29,461 nucleotides of DNA from Ministeria vibrans ATCC 50519 (Eukaryota; Opisthokonta; Filasterea), in contig CALSCP010000173.1 of the NCBI GenBank assembly GCA_943704425.1, positions 31,876 to 61,336 on the forward strand, read 5' to 3'. Each line of letters begins with the position of its first letter. Within the stretch, counting starts at the first letter, position 1. Of the stretch, positions 20,037 through 29,461 are shown in pieces. The translations under genes were made by a program, and so were the position numbers. The notes under the pieces were generated by a model, which had not been told where the DNA came from, ran no database searches, and worked only from the letters and a program-made list of their open reading frames with translations.

Positions 20037-23000
20037 CTCATAGAGAAAGTCTTCCACTCTCGAACACCACTCATACTCTTCAATCTGCGCCCGAGCACTC
20101 TGCAGATCCCGTCGCGTCCGCCCAAGGCGGCCCCTGAGGCGCTCCACCGCCCGCACTGCCTGCTCGGCAACACGCACAACCAGCGCCCCTTCTCCCTCGT
20201 CACCCCCACCACCACCACCACCATCATCATCATCCGCGTCATCCGCCACCACCCCGCTTTCTTCTTTTTCTTCTTCTTCTTCCTCCTCTTTCGACGACCC
20301 AATGCGTGTGAGCACACGCACTGCCGTGTGCGCACTCTGTCGCAGCTGCGCCACATCACGCTCTCGCTCACACACATCCCGCTTCCATCCCAACACACAC
20401 TCTTGGAGTGGTCGCCCTTGCAACAGCCCACGCACTGCCCCCATCTCCGTCTCAACTTCTCGCTCTCGAGCCGTCCACACCGCTCGCTCCGCCTCCCATT
20501 CAGCCAACAAACGCGTGCGCTCTGCCTCACACATTGTAATAGTCTCTTGTGCCCGCCGCACGCGCTCTACCAACTGCGTCACTGCCTCCTCTCGCGCCGC
20601 ACTTACCGCCAATGCACGCGACACCGCCTTCTTTCCATCTCTCACCTGTCTTTCCAACTCCTTCACTTCTCGCTTACTCGCCCCCAACTGCTCATACACC
20701 GATTCGAGCAACGACCGCTCCACCAGCATCTCCCCAAGACGCTCCATCTCCTCCTCGTGGCTTTGGCGCTGCCGCAAAAGCTCATTCTCAACCGCAGCAA
20801 CTGCAACCACCTGTCGTTGCTGTGCCTCCGTCAGAGCACGTCGATGCTCCTCCGTCGCCGTGGACACTGCATGTTCATGTTGCGCCCGTTCCACCGCCAC
20901 AGCTCGTTCCTTCTCCTCTTCCACCCTTCTCAACTCGCACTTGACCTGTTCCGCCTCAGCACGAACACGCTCCGCCCACTCGTCTCGCACACGAGCAACT
21001 TCTTCATCGTGTGCCGATTCAAATTCACTCCGCATACTCCTCGCCTGCGCATTACACTCAGACCGCACTCGCGCCAACTCAACACTCTGTGCCGCTTCCC
21101 ACTCTCGCTGCAACTGTTGCACTTCTTCAACATGCGCGTCGTGCTGCTCCGTTCGCATACGCTCCATTTCTTCTTCAAACTCGCGTCTCATTCGCTCCAC
21201 TTCTACAACATGCGCGTCGTGCTGCTCCGTTCGCACACGCTCCACTTGCTCTTCAAACTCGCGTTTCAGCCGCTCCACAACCAATGCATGGGATACTTCA
21301 CACTCTGATCGCACATGCTCCAGTGCTTCGGCGTCCGCATTGGCAGCAGAGCCGTCAAGCTCCTCCAGTCGTGCCTGCAGGGCCACCACAAGATCTTCTT
21401 GCTCTTCCAATTCGTCGCGCAATCGCTGTAGCATTTCGTTCTGATCATCAATCACCTGTTGCAGCTGACTCGATCCGCCACCCCGACCACCCAGACGTTT
21501 CTTAGTGACCGACGGTCGTTGCGGTGTCGTCTCTTCGTCCGTCGTCAGAAACACATCGTCTGCACTCAAATGTGCCTCGCTCGGCACACTCATCAGCGAT
21601 GCATTGGTGCTGTCGTCCCCAAGTGTCCGGGGGTCCAGCAACTGTCGTCGCAACGACAACTTACCCCCGCTGCCCATCCCTGACAATTCTTTCATATTCT
21701 TCTTCAGCCGTGGTCGTGCCAATTCCACCACCGTCTCGCCCAAGCTACTCGCATCCGCTTCGGCAGCGGTATCATCAGTGCCATTCTCGTCGACAATGTC
21801 TTCTTCTTCGCTCCAACTTGGTATCTCCACATGTTGGTTCTGTCGCAGAAAGACACTGCCAAGCTCATCGCTCCCGTCACTCTCACTCGCATCCGTCTTC
21901 TTCTTGTCCTCCTCCCCATCGTCACTCCAGCAGGGTATCTCCACATGTTGGTTCTGTCGCAGAAACACATTGCCAAACTCATCACTCCCCTCACTCTCGC
22001 TGCCCTCCACTCCTCTTCTTTCCTCTCCCTCCTCCGCTTCCTCTTCACTCCAACTTGGTATCTCCACGTGTTGGTTTTGCCGCAGAAACACATTGCCAAA
22101 CTCGTCGCTCGCTTCGCTACTCACATCACTGTGTTCACCCTCCTGGCGCCCCATCTCCATCTCTTCCTTCTTTTCCTCCTCCTCCTCCTCTTCGCTCCAG
22201 CTGGGAATCTCCACATGCTGATTCTGGCGCAGAGACACACTTCCAAACTCGTCGCTAGCCTCACTGCTATTGCCACTGTTGTTTCCCTCGCCCTCCTCAG
22301 ACTCCTCCGGTACAGTCGGTGGGATGTCAATGGGAGAGACGCCACGAGTGCTTGCCACTTGCGACTCGTCAGCACTCCACTCGCTCGCTGCGTCGTCACC
22401 CTCAATCGTGCCCTCGTCCGATTCGGAAGGAGGGACCACAAAAAGTGTGGGCGTGTCGCCATCATTCGCCTCATTCATAACTCTGAGCCGATGCGCTTCG
22501 TCGTAGATCACCTGCTGTTGCTCTTGTTGCTGCACACGCAATCGCATCACCATTTCAGTCAGCTGGCGTACTTCCTCTTCGAGTTCTTCTTGTCGCTCCA
22601 GTGCCTCACGCTCACGCAATAACGCATTTGCAATCACATCATCGACACTGCCACGACGTCGCATGCGTCCCCGACTGCCCATCATCGTACGTGCCTCGTC
22701 CAAAGCACCACCACCACCGTTGGTAGCACTGCCATCCCCCTCCCCATCAAGTTCGCCCCCTTCAACTCCGCCGCCGCCTTCTTGCTGCCTCAGCATCATC
22801 ATCATTGTCGCCTCCTCGTCCAAGTCATCCACGCTGTCCTCGCGGTCATTCTGTTCCGTCCGCAACTGCGCACGCAGATCCATCACCAGCTCTTGCAACA
22901 TCATAATTTGCTCATTGGCCGAAAGCAACTCGCGCTCCGTCACCGAACTCACCGACGACAATGTTGCGTGTAGCTTCTCCTTGGACATGCTCCCATGACC

Positions 23001-23573
23001 CGCAGTCGCACCACCCACCACAAGCGAATTGCCCAGGATACGTCCCGCTGTCGTGTCGCCATCCGCCGACGCCAGTGCGTCCCTCAGATGCTCAATGGTC
23101 TCCAGCAACTGCTCATTCTTCTCTTCCAACTGCTCCACATGTGCGCGCGCTTCCCCTTCACTCTCCAGCGTCACATCCAGCTTCACGCGCAAGTCGTCCG
23201 CCTCCTCCTCAATCGCCTGGTTCTTCCTCAGTAAATCCTCCAACTGTTCAATGGCATCCGCTTCACGCTTCACTGCACTCTCAAGTTCGCTCCGCAGCAC
23301 GTCAACCACGTTGAGTGCGTCCGATGCCTGTCGCGACAACACGGCAATCTGTGACATGTCGTTCTGCGCACCGTTGCTGTTGTTGTTGTTGTTGTTGCTA
23401 TTATTATTTACATTTGCTGCCGAAGTCTCTTCCCACTCGGGCGTCGCTGACATAGCAGGTGTGGCAGCGTGAGGTGTCACTGAGACAGACGGACCTGCGG
23501 GTGTTGAGCTACTAGACGACGACGATGTGTGGGTGGAGGAGCGACGTAATGGTTGCGGTTGTTCCTGTTCCAC

Positions 23574-23608
<35 letters not shown>

Positions 23609-25909
23609 GCAACTGAGCGTCGCGCAGTTCCTGTGCGCCCTGCATTTCGTCAATGAGCTGTGACAGTTGCTCGACTGTCTCCGACTTGTCGGCAAGTTCG
23701 TGTTCGGCGACAATCACGCGTGTCATGGTGAGGTCAAGACACGACGACGCCAGGTTAAGCGAATGACTCAACAGAGTCATGTCACCACCACCGCCGTTGA
23801 TCCATGCCATCACCGTGCTACGCAGCTCGCTAAACAGCTCACGAGCAGTCTCACTCGCATTCGACGTAGACTGTTGCGCGGCTCGGTCAGCCGTATCCAC
23901 GAGCGACCACACGGCCTGCTTGGTGGCCTCCGAAAGTTCGTGGACAGGAGTAGGCGCAGATACAGCTGCTGCCGCTGCTGCATCGTCTCGCGCGTCCATT
24001 TGACTCGACACATGCTCCAATGCATCCTCAAGGCGCATCACTTCTTCGTCGTGTTGCACTCGTGCGTGCGACAGTTCCTCACGCAACACCTCATATGCAT
24101 CTTGCCACCTTCGCAGCTCCTCGTACAGACCACTCATCTCCTCCTCCTTCTCCTCTTCCTTCTCCACCTCCTCCCTCCTCCTCTTCCCCTCCCGCTCCTC
24201 CTTCTCTCTTCCCTCCTCCTCATCTCCTACTCGCTCGCTCGCAGTCATGGGTCGCGACGACCCCGGTCGCACCAGTGGTGTGACGCGTCGCTCATCGATA
24301 CCCAACGACTCCAGCAGCACACTCGACGCACTTCGCACCAACTCACCGCCGGCACTCCCACCACCAATGCTCTTCTTGCCTGTGTACGATAACGGCACCA
24401 GTTCAGCAGCGCCATCATCATCATCATCGTCGTCGTCGTCATCATCGTTAACATCGGCAACGGTAGCAACATTGTCGTCATTGTCACTGTCGCTAAGCAT
24501 GGGCGAGCGGAAGCCACTGGGAGGCGCAAAGGTGCGCGTTGACGTGGCCACACTCGACTCTTGTAGGTGCACCACGGCCTTTTGCAAGGAGCGCAGCTGC
24601 AAGTGCAGACTGTCAATTTCGTCCGCATCCCCAATGGTGCTCAATATAGCATTAACGACAACATCACACACACGCTGCTGGTCGACCAGCGCCAGTGCTG
24701 TGTGGTCGCGAAGCATAGCATACTCTTCGCGCAGCTCTTCCATAGCTGTGGTCCACGCTTGTGATGCTTGTGCACGCACCGCACGCACCCGCGAGTGCAT
24801 CTCGGCAACCATCGTCTCGTGCTCACGAGTAGACTGTTGCGCTACGTCGCGTCTTGCCGCCTCGTGCGCCTGCTCCAGCGCCTGTCGATGCGACTGCTCG
24901 GTAAGTCGTTCGCGCTCCTTGTACACTGCAAGCTTCTCTTGAAGTTTGCGAATGAGTTGAGTCTGTTCGTCGCGAATGCGTCGACTGTCGCGCAGGGCCT
25001 TTTGTGTGGCAGCTTGACGTGCAGGTGAATCAATGGTGGACGCGGCTGCGACAGCCGACTGACGGAACATCTCGTGTTGCTGATGTTGGCGCTGCAGTGC
25101 CAGAAGTTGTTGCGACTGATCGGTGGCGACGAGCGCGTCGAGTTGTTCACCCACAGCACGATAGGCACGACTCAACTCCTCACGGTCGCGAACGGACTGC
25201 TCGAGCGACGCAGACAATGCCTCGACGCGTACGGACAGTTGTGTTGCAAGCAACACGACTGGTGGAAATGAAGCACTGGTGGAGACGGAGTCGCTGTTGC
25301 TGCGGTGGTCGCTAGCATTGTGCGCGGTCAAGGTCGACTTGAGCAGCATAGCGGTGGACGTGGACGTGGACGCCGTCGAGGTGGACAGGCCCGACGACGA
25401 CGACGCCGTGTCGATCACGGCGAGTGCATGCGTCAGCATGGCACGGACACTGTTCATTTCGGACTCAAGCTGTTCGCACCGGTCGTGGTCACGCTGCGCG
25501 CGTGCGCTCAGCTCGACAAAGGCAACTTCGCGTTGACGGTTGCGTTCGATAAGAGACGCAACAAACGCTTCGCGTTCCGACACCAATGCTTCAGCGACAA
25601 CTTCGCGAATGCGCGCACCAACAAACCTCGCACTTGTCCCGTCCATGGAGAGAACGGAAGCCGCCTGTCCAAAGGAAAGTTTGCGAAATTTGAGCGAAAT
25701 GTAACTTTTTTCAAACTCGGTTGGGGTTTTTTTTTTGAAATTTGGTATACGGGATCATTGACAACCATCTGACAGGCGGCATCGAGCTTGTCAGCGATGC
25801 TGTCGATCCGGTCCTGAAATGCACTGTCAGCATCGTACGACTCGACCGCCGAGGGAGCGGCCGAGCGCCTCTGATGGGTGCTACGGAGCGCCTCAACGAG
25901 CGAGTCCAT
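19639..25909 (-). CDS. Giant coiled-coil protein with novel LRQNQHVEIP repeats
   Basis: Three exons: 25751-25909, 20077-25664 and 19639-19978, 6087 nt, 2028 residues. ATG 25909 opens MDSLVEALRSTHQRR; a GTATAC donor joins DP to AASVLSMDGTSARFVG. The end of exon 2 is placed at GTATGA (20076) so that AQIEE joins RDSAIRKMGRRRR in continuous heptads, with the 35-nt T run left in the intron. Most of the protein is predicted coiled coil, rich in E, R, Q and L, resembling golgins, centrosomal or other scaffold proteins; I do not recognise a named family. Low-complexity inserts include D runs (about 460), E/K runs and glutamine and asparagine runs (about 740-800). At about 1185-1345 there are four copies of a repeat with the core LRQNQHVEIPSWSEEE. 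Near 1520-1566 a second repeat, RTEQHDAHV-EVxxxxREFEE, occurs twice or more. Such 5.6-kb uninterrupted coding contrasts with the short exons of neighbouring genes. A cytoskeletal or membrane-tethering role is only inference. Confidence 0.85.
20000..20034. repeat. Poly-A (poly-T in transcript) tract
   Basis: About 34 A on the plus strand. On the transcribed minus strand it is a T tract inside the last intron (19979-20076) of the giant coiled-coil gene, upstream of the acceptor TTTGTAG. Read as coding it gives a spurious polyphenylalanine. Confidence 0.95.
21805..22270 (-). repeat. Four-copy in-frame coding repeat of the giant protein
   Basis: Four related units of about 35-50 codons lie in the giant coiled-coil gene, near 22190-22265, 22045-22115, 21925-21995 and 21810-21880. 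Each reads SDE(F/L)GxVxLRQNQHVEIP(S/C)WS followed by an acidic run of variable length. The core LRQNQHVEIP is invariant in all four, while the flanks and spacer lengths differ, so protein-level selection is likely. Confidence 0.92.
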
Positions 25910-26243
25910 AATGGGAAAATAGTCAAGCAATCAGACAGCGGTGAAACTGTTGCTGGGGCGGCTGTCGCTTTTCCTTTCACTTGTTTGTTTGGGGGGGGTT
26001 GGTGAATGATAATAAAATATAAATTGAAAAAAAAAGAAGAAAAAAGATACTGTGTGTGTGTGTGTCTTACCTATGAATTTATGATTGAGAAGGAAAAAAA
26101 TCCAATTTATTTTATATACTATCAATCAGCAACGAAAAGCGATAACGCAACCCCACTCAGAACCACTCTTCAAGCTACAGGAGGGTTAAGAGGGAGCGAA
26201 GACACTCATCGAGACAGTTTTGACGACTCTCGTATTCGTTGAC
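25910..26243. other. Divergent promoter region, giant coiled-coil and RbfA-like genes
   Basis: 334 bp between two divergent start codons. The middle (about 26005-26140) is A-rich and AT-rich, with a short GT run near 26050. It presumably carries both promoters and 5'UTRs. No open frame or RNA gene is convincing. Confidence 0.6.
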
Positions 26244-28498
26244 ATGTCCTTGCATCGGTTTGCATTGCTTGCGCAGCGTGGACTGCACACGTCCGCTGCG
26301 CTGCTGGCGCGGCGTTCTCGAATGACGCGGTCGCAGCTGAAGGAGAGGATTGTTTCGGAGGCGATGAAGGAGGCGGCGCAGAAGATCAACACGCAGCGTC
26401 AGACGCTGGCCGACCAACTGCGAGAGCAGATGCTCGCCGCAGACCTTCTGAACCGCGGTGGCCTTGCCAGCGACAGTCTAGGCGGCGCCAGAGTGGAGCA
26501 TGTGAACCCGGAAAAGGTTGAAATGGACCGGTACCTCACGGGAGCGGCGCGGCGTCGTCGGCAGCGTGATCGCGCATCGCGCCGCGCCGCGAGCGCCCTC
26601 ACCCCCGCACAGCTGCGCGAAGAGCAGCTGCTGGATGAACGCGATCGATTGCTTCGTCTTGCTCAAGAGAAGGCGCTGGCGGCAGCTGCAACTGAGGAGG
26701 GGGAGGAGGAGGAGGAGGAAGGAGAAGAGGAGGAGGACAAGGAGGACGAGGAGGAGGCCGTGGAGGGAGAGCGTGAGGAGGCCGACGACATGAGGGGAAC
26801 GGAGCCAGAGCAACCGCACCCAGTTGCCTCGGCCAGGCTGCAGCGACTGTCGACGGCACGACGACGACGAAAACAATCGAATGAGTTTCAGTCAGTCGGA
26901 GATTCACTCACGATGAAGGACAACGACGACGAAGAGGACGCGATGGCTTTCATTTCAAAAGCACTGCGCGAGCTGCGCGACAGCTCCAGCGATGCAACGC
27001 CAAGGGAACCGAGTGGGGCACTGAGACGCAATTGCGCCGAGGACGAGGAAGATGACGAGCCGCTGGACATGAGCGAGTCGGAGGCGGCGCAGTTGGGAGC
27101 GCGAGAGGGCTACTGGCGCGATCCGCTGCCCAGCGACTCAGAAGACAACAGACGTGCCTTTGAAGAGGAGATGCTGCGTCGACAGAAGGAAGAAGAAGAC
27201 AAGATTCACGCGGAGACAGCGGCGAGACGCGAGCGAAAGCGACGACGTGGCAAATACGCGCATGACGCGAGCGAGCCCATCGACGCCACGGCTCACCCGG
27301 ACACGTTTGAGCCGTATCCATTGCACAAGCAACGTCGCTACAAGGCCGGAAAGTACCCTCATCTTGAAATGGAGAGCTCTTTGCCGTCCGACATGGCCCG
27401 TGAAAAGTACAATGGCAAATTAGTCAAAGCAATGGGTCTCGAAAAGCGAAAATCGGTAAAAAAAAAAAAAAAAAAAAAAAGTCTTCCATCACCCTACGTC
27501 TTGTATGATATAATACTAATTTATAATTATTATAATTACTTTATTACTATGCAATTTTGTTCACGCTTTGTTTCTTTTTTTTTTTGGTGATGCTTCTTTT
27601 TACGCAGGCGCCACTGTACTCCACTGCAGAATACCGACTGCGTGAACGGCGGATCCCCGACTTTGAATTCTCACGCGAGGGCACAGCGGAGAGTGTCGCG
27701 CAGCTACAAGGGCTGCAAAACGACCGAGCGACGCGCGTTGGAGCGCAAGTTGAGCTGGAGCTGCGCAAGGTGCTTGTCGAGGACAACGTCATGGCCAAGA
27801 CATTCGCTCCCGTGTTGCAGACCCTCGTGATTTCTCGGGTATGCACAGCACAATTATGAAAATATTTGTTTCGACAGCACAAACAAAATATAAACATAAT
27901 ACTCACACACTCCCGCACTTGTGTCACGCTTTTTGTAGGTGAAAATGTCTCAGAATGTGGCGAGTGCCAAAGTGTATTGGATGATTGATCTGTCCAAGGA
28001 CCGGCATGTGCGCGACTACCAGCGTCGCCATATGGGTCTGTCGTCGACACAGCTGAACGCCCGCCGTACTCGTGAGCTTATTGAACGGTATAAGTGTGAG
28101 GGGTTCATTGCTGAAAACAACTGAACGCTCTCTGGTTTTTTTTTTTTTGCATATTGCATGTTGCATTTTGTAGTGTGTCGGGACTGTTTCAAACTCACGG
28201 AAAGCAGATTCGATATGCATTGCAGAACAGATTGTCGACAAAGTTTGCGCCGACCTTTCGCTTTGAGTATGATCGAGCGACACAGAAAGCAAAGGAGGTG
28301 GAACGAACATTGGATGAGCTGACGGAGCATGAACAACAGCGGGTGATGAAGCGGGATATGGATCGGATTATGGCGGATCTGGCACAGGAGCAAGAGGCAG
28401 GCGATGAGAGTGAGGATAAGGAGGCGGGGGCCGCTGAAGTGCCCACACGCTTCTTTGATCATTCTTATGACCCAGAGACTGTATTGGGGCGCAAGTGA
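26244..28498 (+). CDS. Mitochondrial ribosome-binding factor A (RbfA-like) with long N-terminal extension
   Basis: RbfA matures the small ribosomal subunit; a mitochondrial form acts on the mitoribosomal small subunit rRNA. Four exons: 26244-27455, 27608-27838, 27939-28087 and 28174-28498, 1917 nt, 638 residues. The start MSLHRFALLAQRGLHTSAAL, then LARRSR, is a good mitochondrial presequence (basic, no acidic residues). The RbfA-type KH domain lies at about 450-590: RVGAQVELELRKVLVEDN, LQTLVISRVKMSQNVASAKV, YWMIDL, then FQTHGKQIRYALQNRLSTKF, APTFRFEYD and KEVERTLDEL, matching the RbfA order of basic N-terminal helix, strand with V-x-x-S-x-x-L-x-x-A-x-V-Y, and late L.F.D strand. Exon 1 supplies about 400 extra residues that are highly charged, with E-rich and R-rich tracts, far beyond bacterial RbfA (about 130) and human RBFA (about 340). 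Its function is unknown. Convergent with exportin-2, 82 bp between stops. Confidence 0.88.
27456..27478. repeat. Poly-A at 5' end of RbfA-like intron 1
   Basis: The GTAAAA donor of this intron runs straight into more than 20 A. Translated through, it would give polylysine, which marks the exon end. Confidence 0.85.
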
Positions 28499-28580
28499 TC
28501 GAGAGTGTGTATGATAATAACAACTAGCTGACGCTGCATTGTATTTGAAAAAGAGGTGTAAAGTGAGTGTCGGTGCGCGT

Positions 28581-29385
28581 TTACATGAGAGGAACACCGG
28601 CGGAGGAAAAGTAGCTAGAGAGAGCGGTTGCAAGAGGCTCGGGACACGCTTCAAGTGCAGATGTCTTCCACTGAAAGAATAAGTGTGAGTGCGTCAAACG
28701 ACAGAAAGAGGAGGAAGAACGAAACGAAGGAGAACAAAAGAAAGTGATAGAGGGAAAGTTGGAAGCAAATGGCTTACGTCGAAACCGGTGGAGGAGAGAG
28801 TGGAGAGGGACGAGACGAGGTAGGGACGGATGTCTTGGACCTGGTCTGTGACAACACGCACGGCCGGAGAGCACTGTGAGGTCTGTGATTGAGTAGACGA
28901 CGAAAACTGTAGCTGAGCATAGACAGACTGGAATCCTGTGTTCTCGCCCGACGCGACATTCTCTTGTTGAGGTTGTTTGAAAGCAGAAGTGCCCTGTGCG
29001 CCAGTGCGCGTCTTGTTGCGCGACGAGAGTGTCGTACGTGGCGTGGCGGTAGTGTCGTCGCTGTAACGTGTGTTTTCGCAGATGCGCAAGACAGTTGCAA
29101 TGATAGGACCACTATAGTAGATGTGGAGTTAGAAAGTGCGCTTGTGAAAAAAAGAGAAAGTAGTCAGGAGACGTACGCCAGAGCATTGTATGGTTGCTGA
29201 TGCAGGTGAGGGGTCTCACAAAGAGCCTTGATGAGTGCAATCGCACACATCTTGCGGTGTTCGTCGCTGTCAAGATTGGGTCCTTCTTTGACAAAGAGTG
29301 ATTGAACGACCATGCAAAAGATTCTAAATTGAGTGAGACAACAACTTGTTAGTCAACCCTTACGCTTTCGACAGTTCATGATGTG
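28581..29385 (-). CDS. CSE1: Exportin-2 (CSE1/CAS), C-terminal exons, partial
   Basis: C-terminal end of the importin-beta-like export receptor that returns importin alpha to the cytoplasm. The gene continues past the right edge. Clear exons: 29177-29323, 28778-29111 and 28581-28670. The first encodes IFCMVVQSLFVKEGPN and HRKMCAIALIKALCETP, matching human KMFGMVLEKIIIPEIQK and EKKICAVGITKLLTECP. The second ends with GFQSVYAQLQFSSSTQ (human GYQTAFSQLAFAGKKE) and DQVQDIRPYLVSSLSTLSST. The last gives WKTSALEACPEPLATALSSY and ends FSSAGVPLM (human LQGYLQAASVTLL). A 40-bp intron, 29324-29363, with a GACTAAC branch site separates a further upstream exon ending at 29364 (codons for HHELSKA); its acceptor, perhaps at 29386, has a purine-rich upstream and is uncertain. 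The middle exon has a serine- and threonine-rich insert relative to animals. Confidence 0.85.
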
Positions 29386-29461
29386 CTATCTCTCCTCTCT
29401 ATGTTTTTCTCTTTTGTTCTACCACTTTGTTTCTCTCCTGTTTTCCCTCCTCTCTCTTCTT

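Noticed and set aside
19914-21444. Plus-strand open frames up to 464 codons opposite the giant coiled-coil gene
   Set aside because: They are antisense shadows of a repetitive, GC-skewed coding exon; products are R, S, H and L low-complexity.

Overview
The window is nuclear DNA of a eukaryote. It holds thirteen intron-bearing protein genes packed on both strands, mostly 65 to 340 bp apart, plus the first exons of one further gene at the left edge and the last exons of an exportin-2 gene at the right edge among them. Introns are 40 to 700 bp, follow GT-AG, and several carry a CTAAC-like branch site. They are full of simple repeats and homopolymer runs. TGA, TAG and TAA all serve as stops, so the code is standard. 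The gene set (dynactin p50, STIMATE-like ER protein, ependymin-related secreted protein, TFIIIC subunit, farnesylated PRL phosphatase) fits an opisthokont, perhaps a unicellular relative of animals. That placement is inference; no rRNA or other decisive marker is present.

Layout from left to right: 1-351 (-) partial gene of unknown function; 689-2527 (-) PCNA in eight exons, one of only 8 nt; 2664-3723 (+) methionine-S-sulfoxide reductase MsrA with an in-frame TGA at the catalytic cysteine, so a probable selenoprotein; 4037-4645 (-) PRL-type phosphatase with its CAAX box on a separate short exon; 4646-5729 a gene-free 1.1 kb divergent spacer; 5730-7525 (+) dynamitin; 7611-8540 (+) ependymin-related protein; 8789-10082 (+) single-pass membrane protein with many tyrosines in its tail; 10246-15779 (+) a 1597-residue protein joining two C2H2 fingers and two PHD fingers to a TFIIIC GTF3C2-like WD region; 15900-17190 (-) coiled-coil protein; 17334-18544 (+) STIMATE/TMEM110 homologue; 18629-19573 (+) NUDT5-like Nudix hydrolase; 19639-25909 (-) a 2028-residue coiled-coil protein with a novel four-copy repeat; 26244-28498 (+) mitochondrial RbfA-like factor with a long extension; 28581 to the right edge (-) exportin-2 (CSE1/CAS) C-terminus.

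The genes are housekeeping functions and do not form one pathway. Neighbours alternate between divergent pairs (PCNA/MsrA 136 bp apart; PRL/dynamitin; coiled-coil/STIMATE; giant coiled-coil/RbfA) and convergent pairs with 65 to 320 bp between stops. All exon models come from reading splice sites by eye; each closes in frame, and most are supported by family conservation. The strongest discoveries are the selenocysteine MsrA with a large 3'UTR hairpin, the zinc-finger/TFIIIC fusion, the PCNA micro-exons, the unknown repeat in the giant protein, and a 48-bp perfect inverted repeat beside a 10-N assembly gap.
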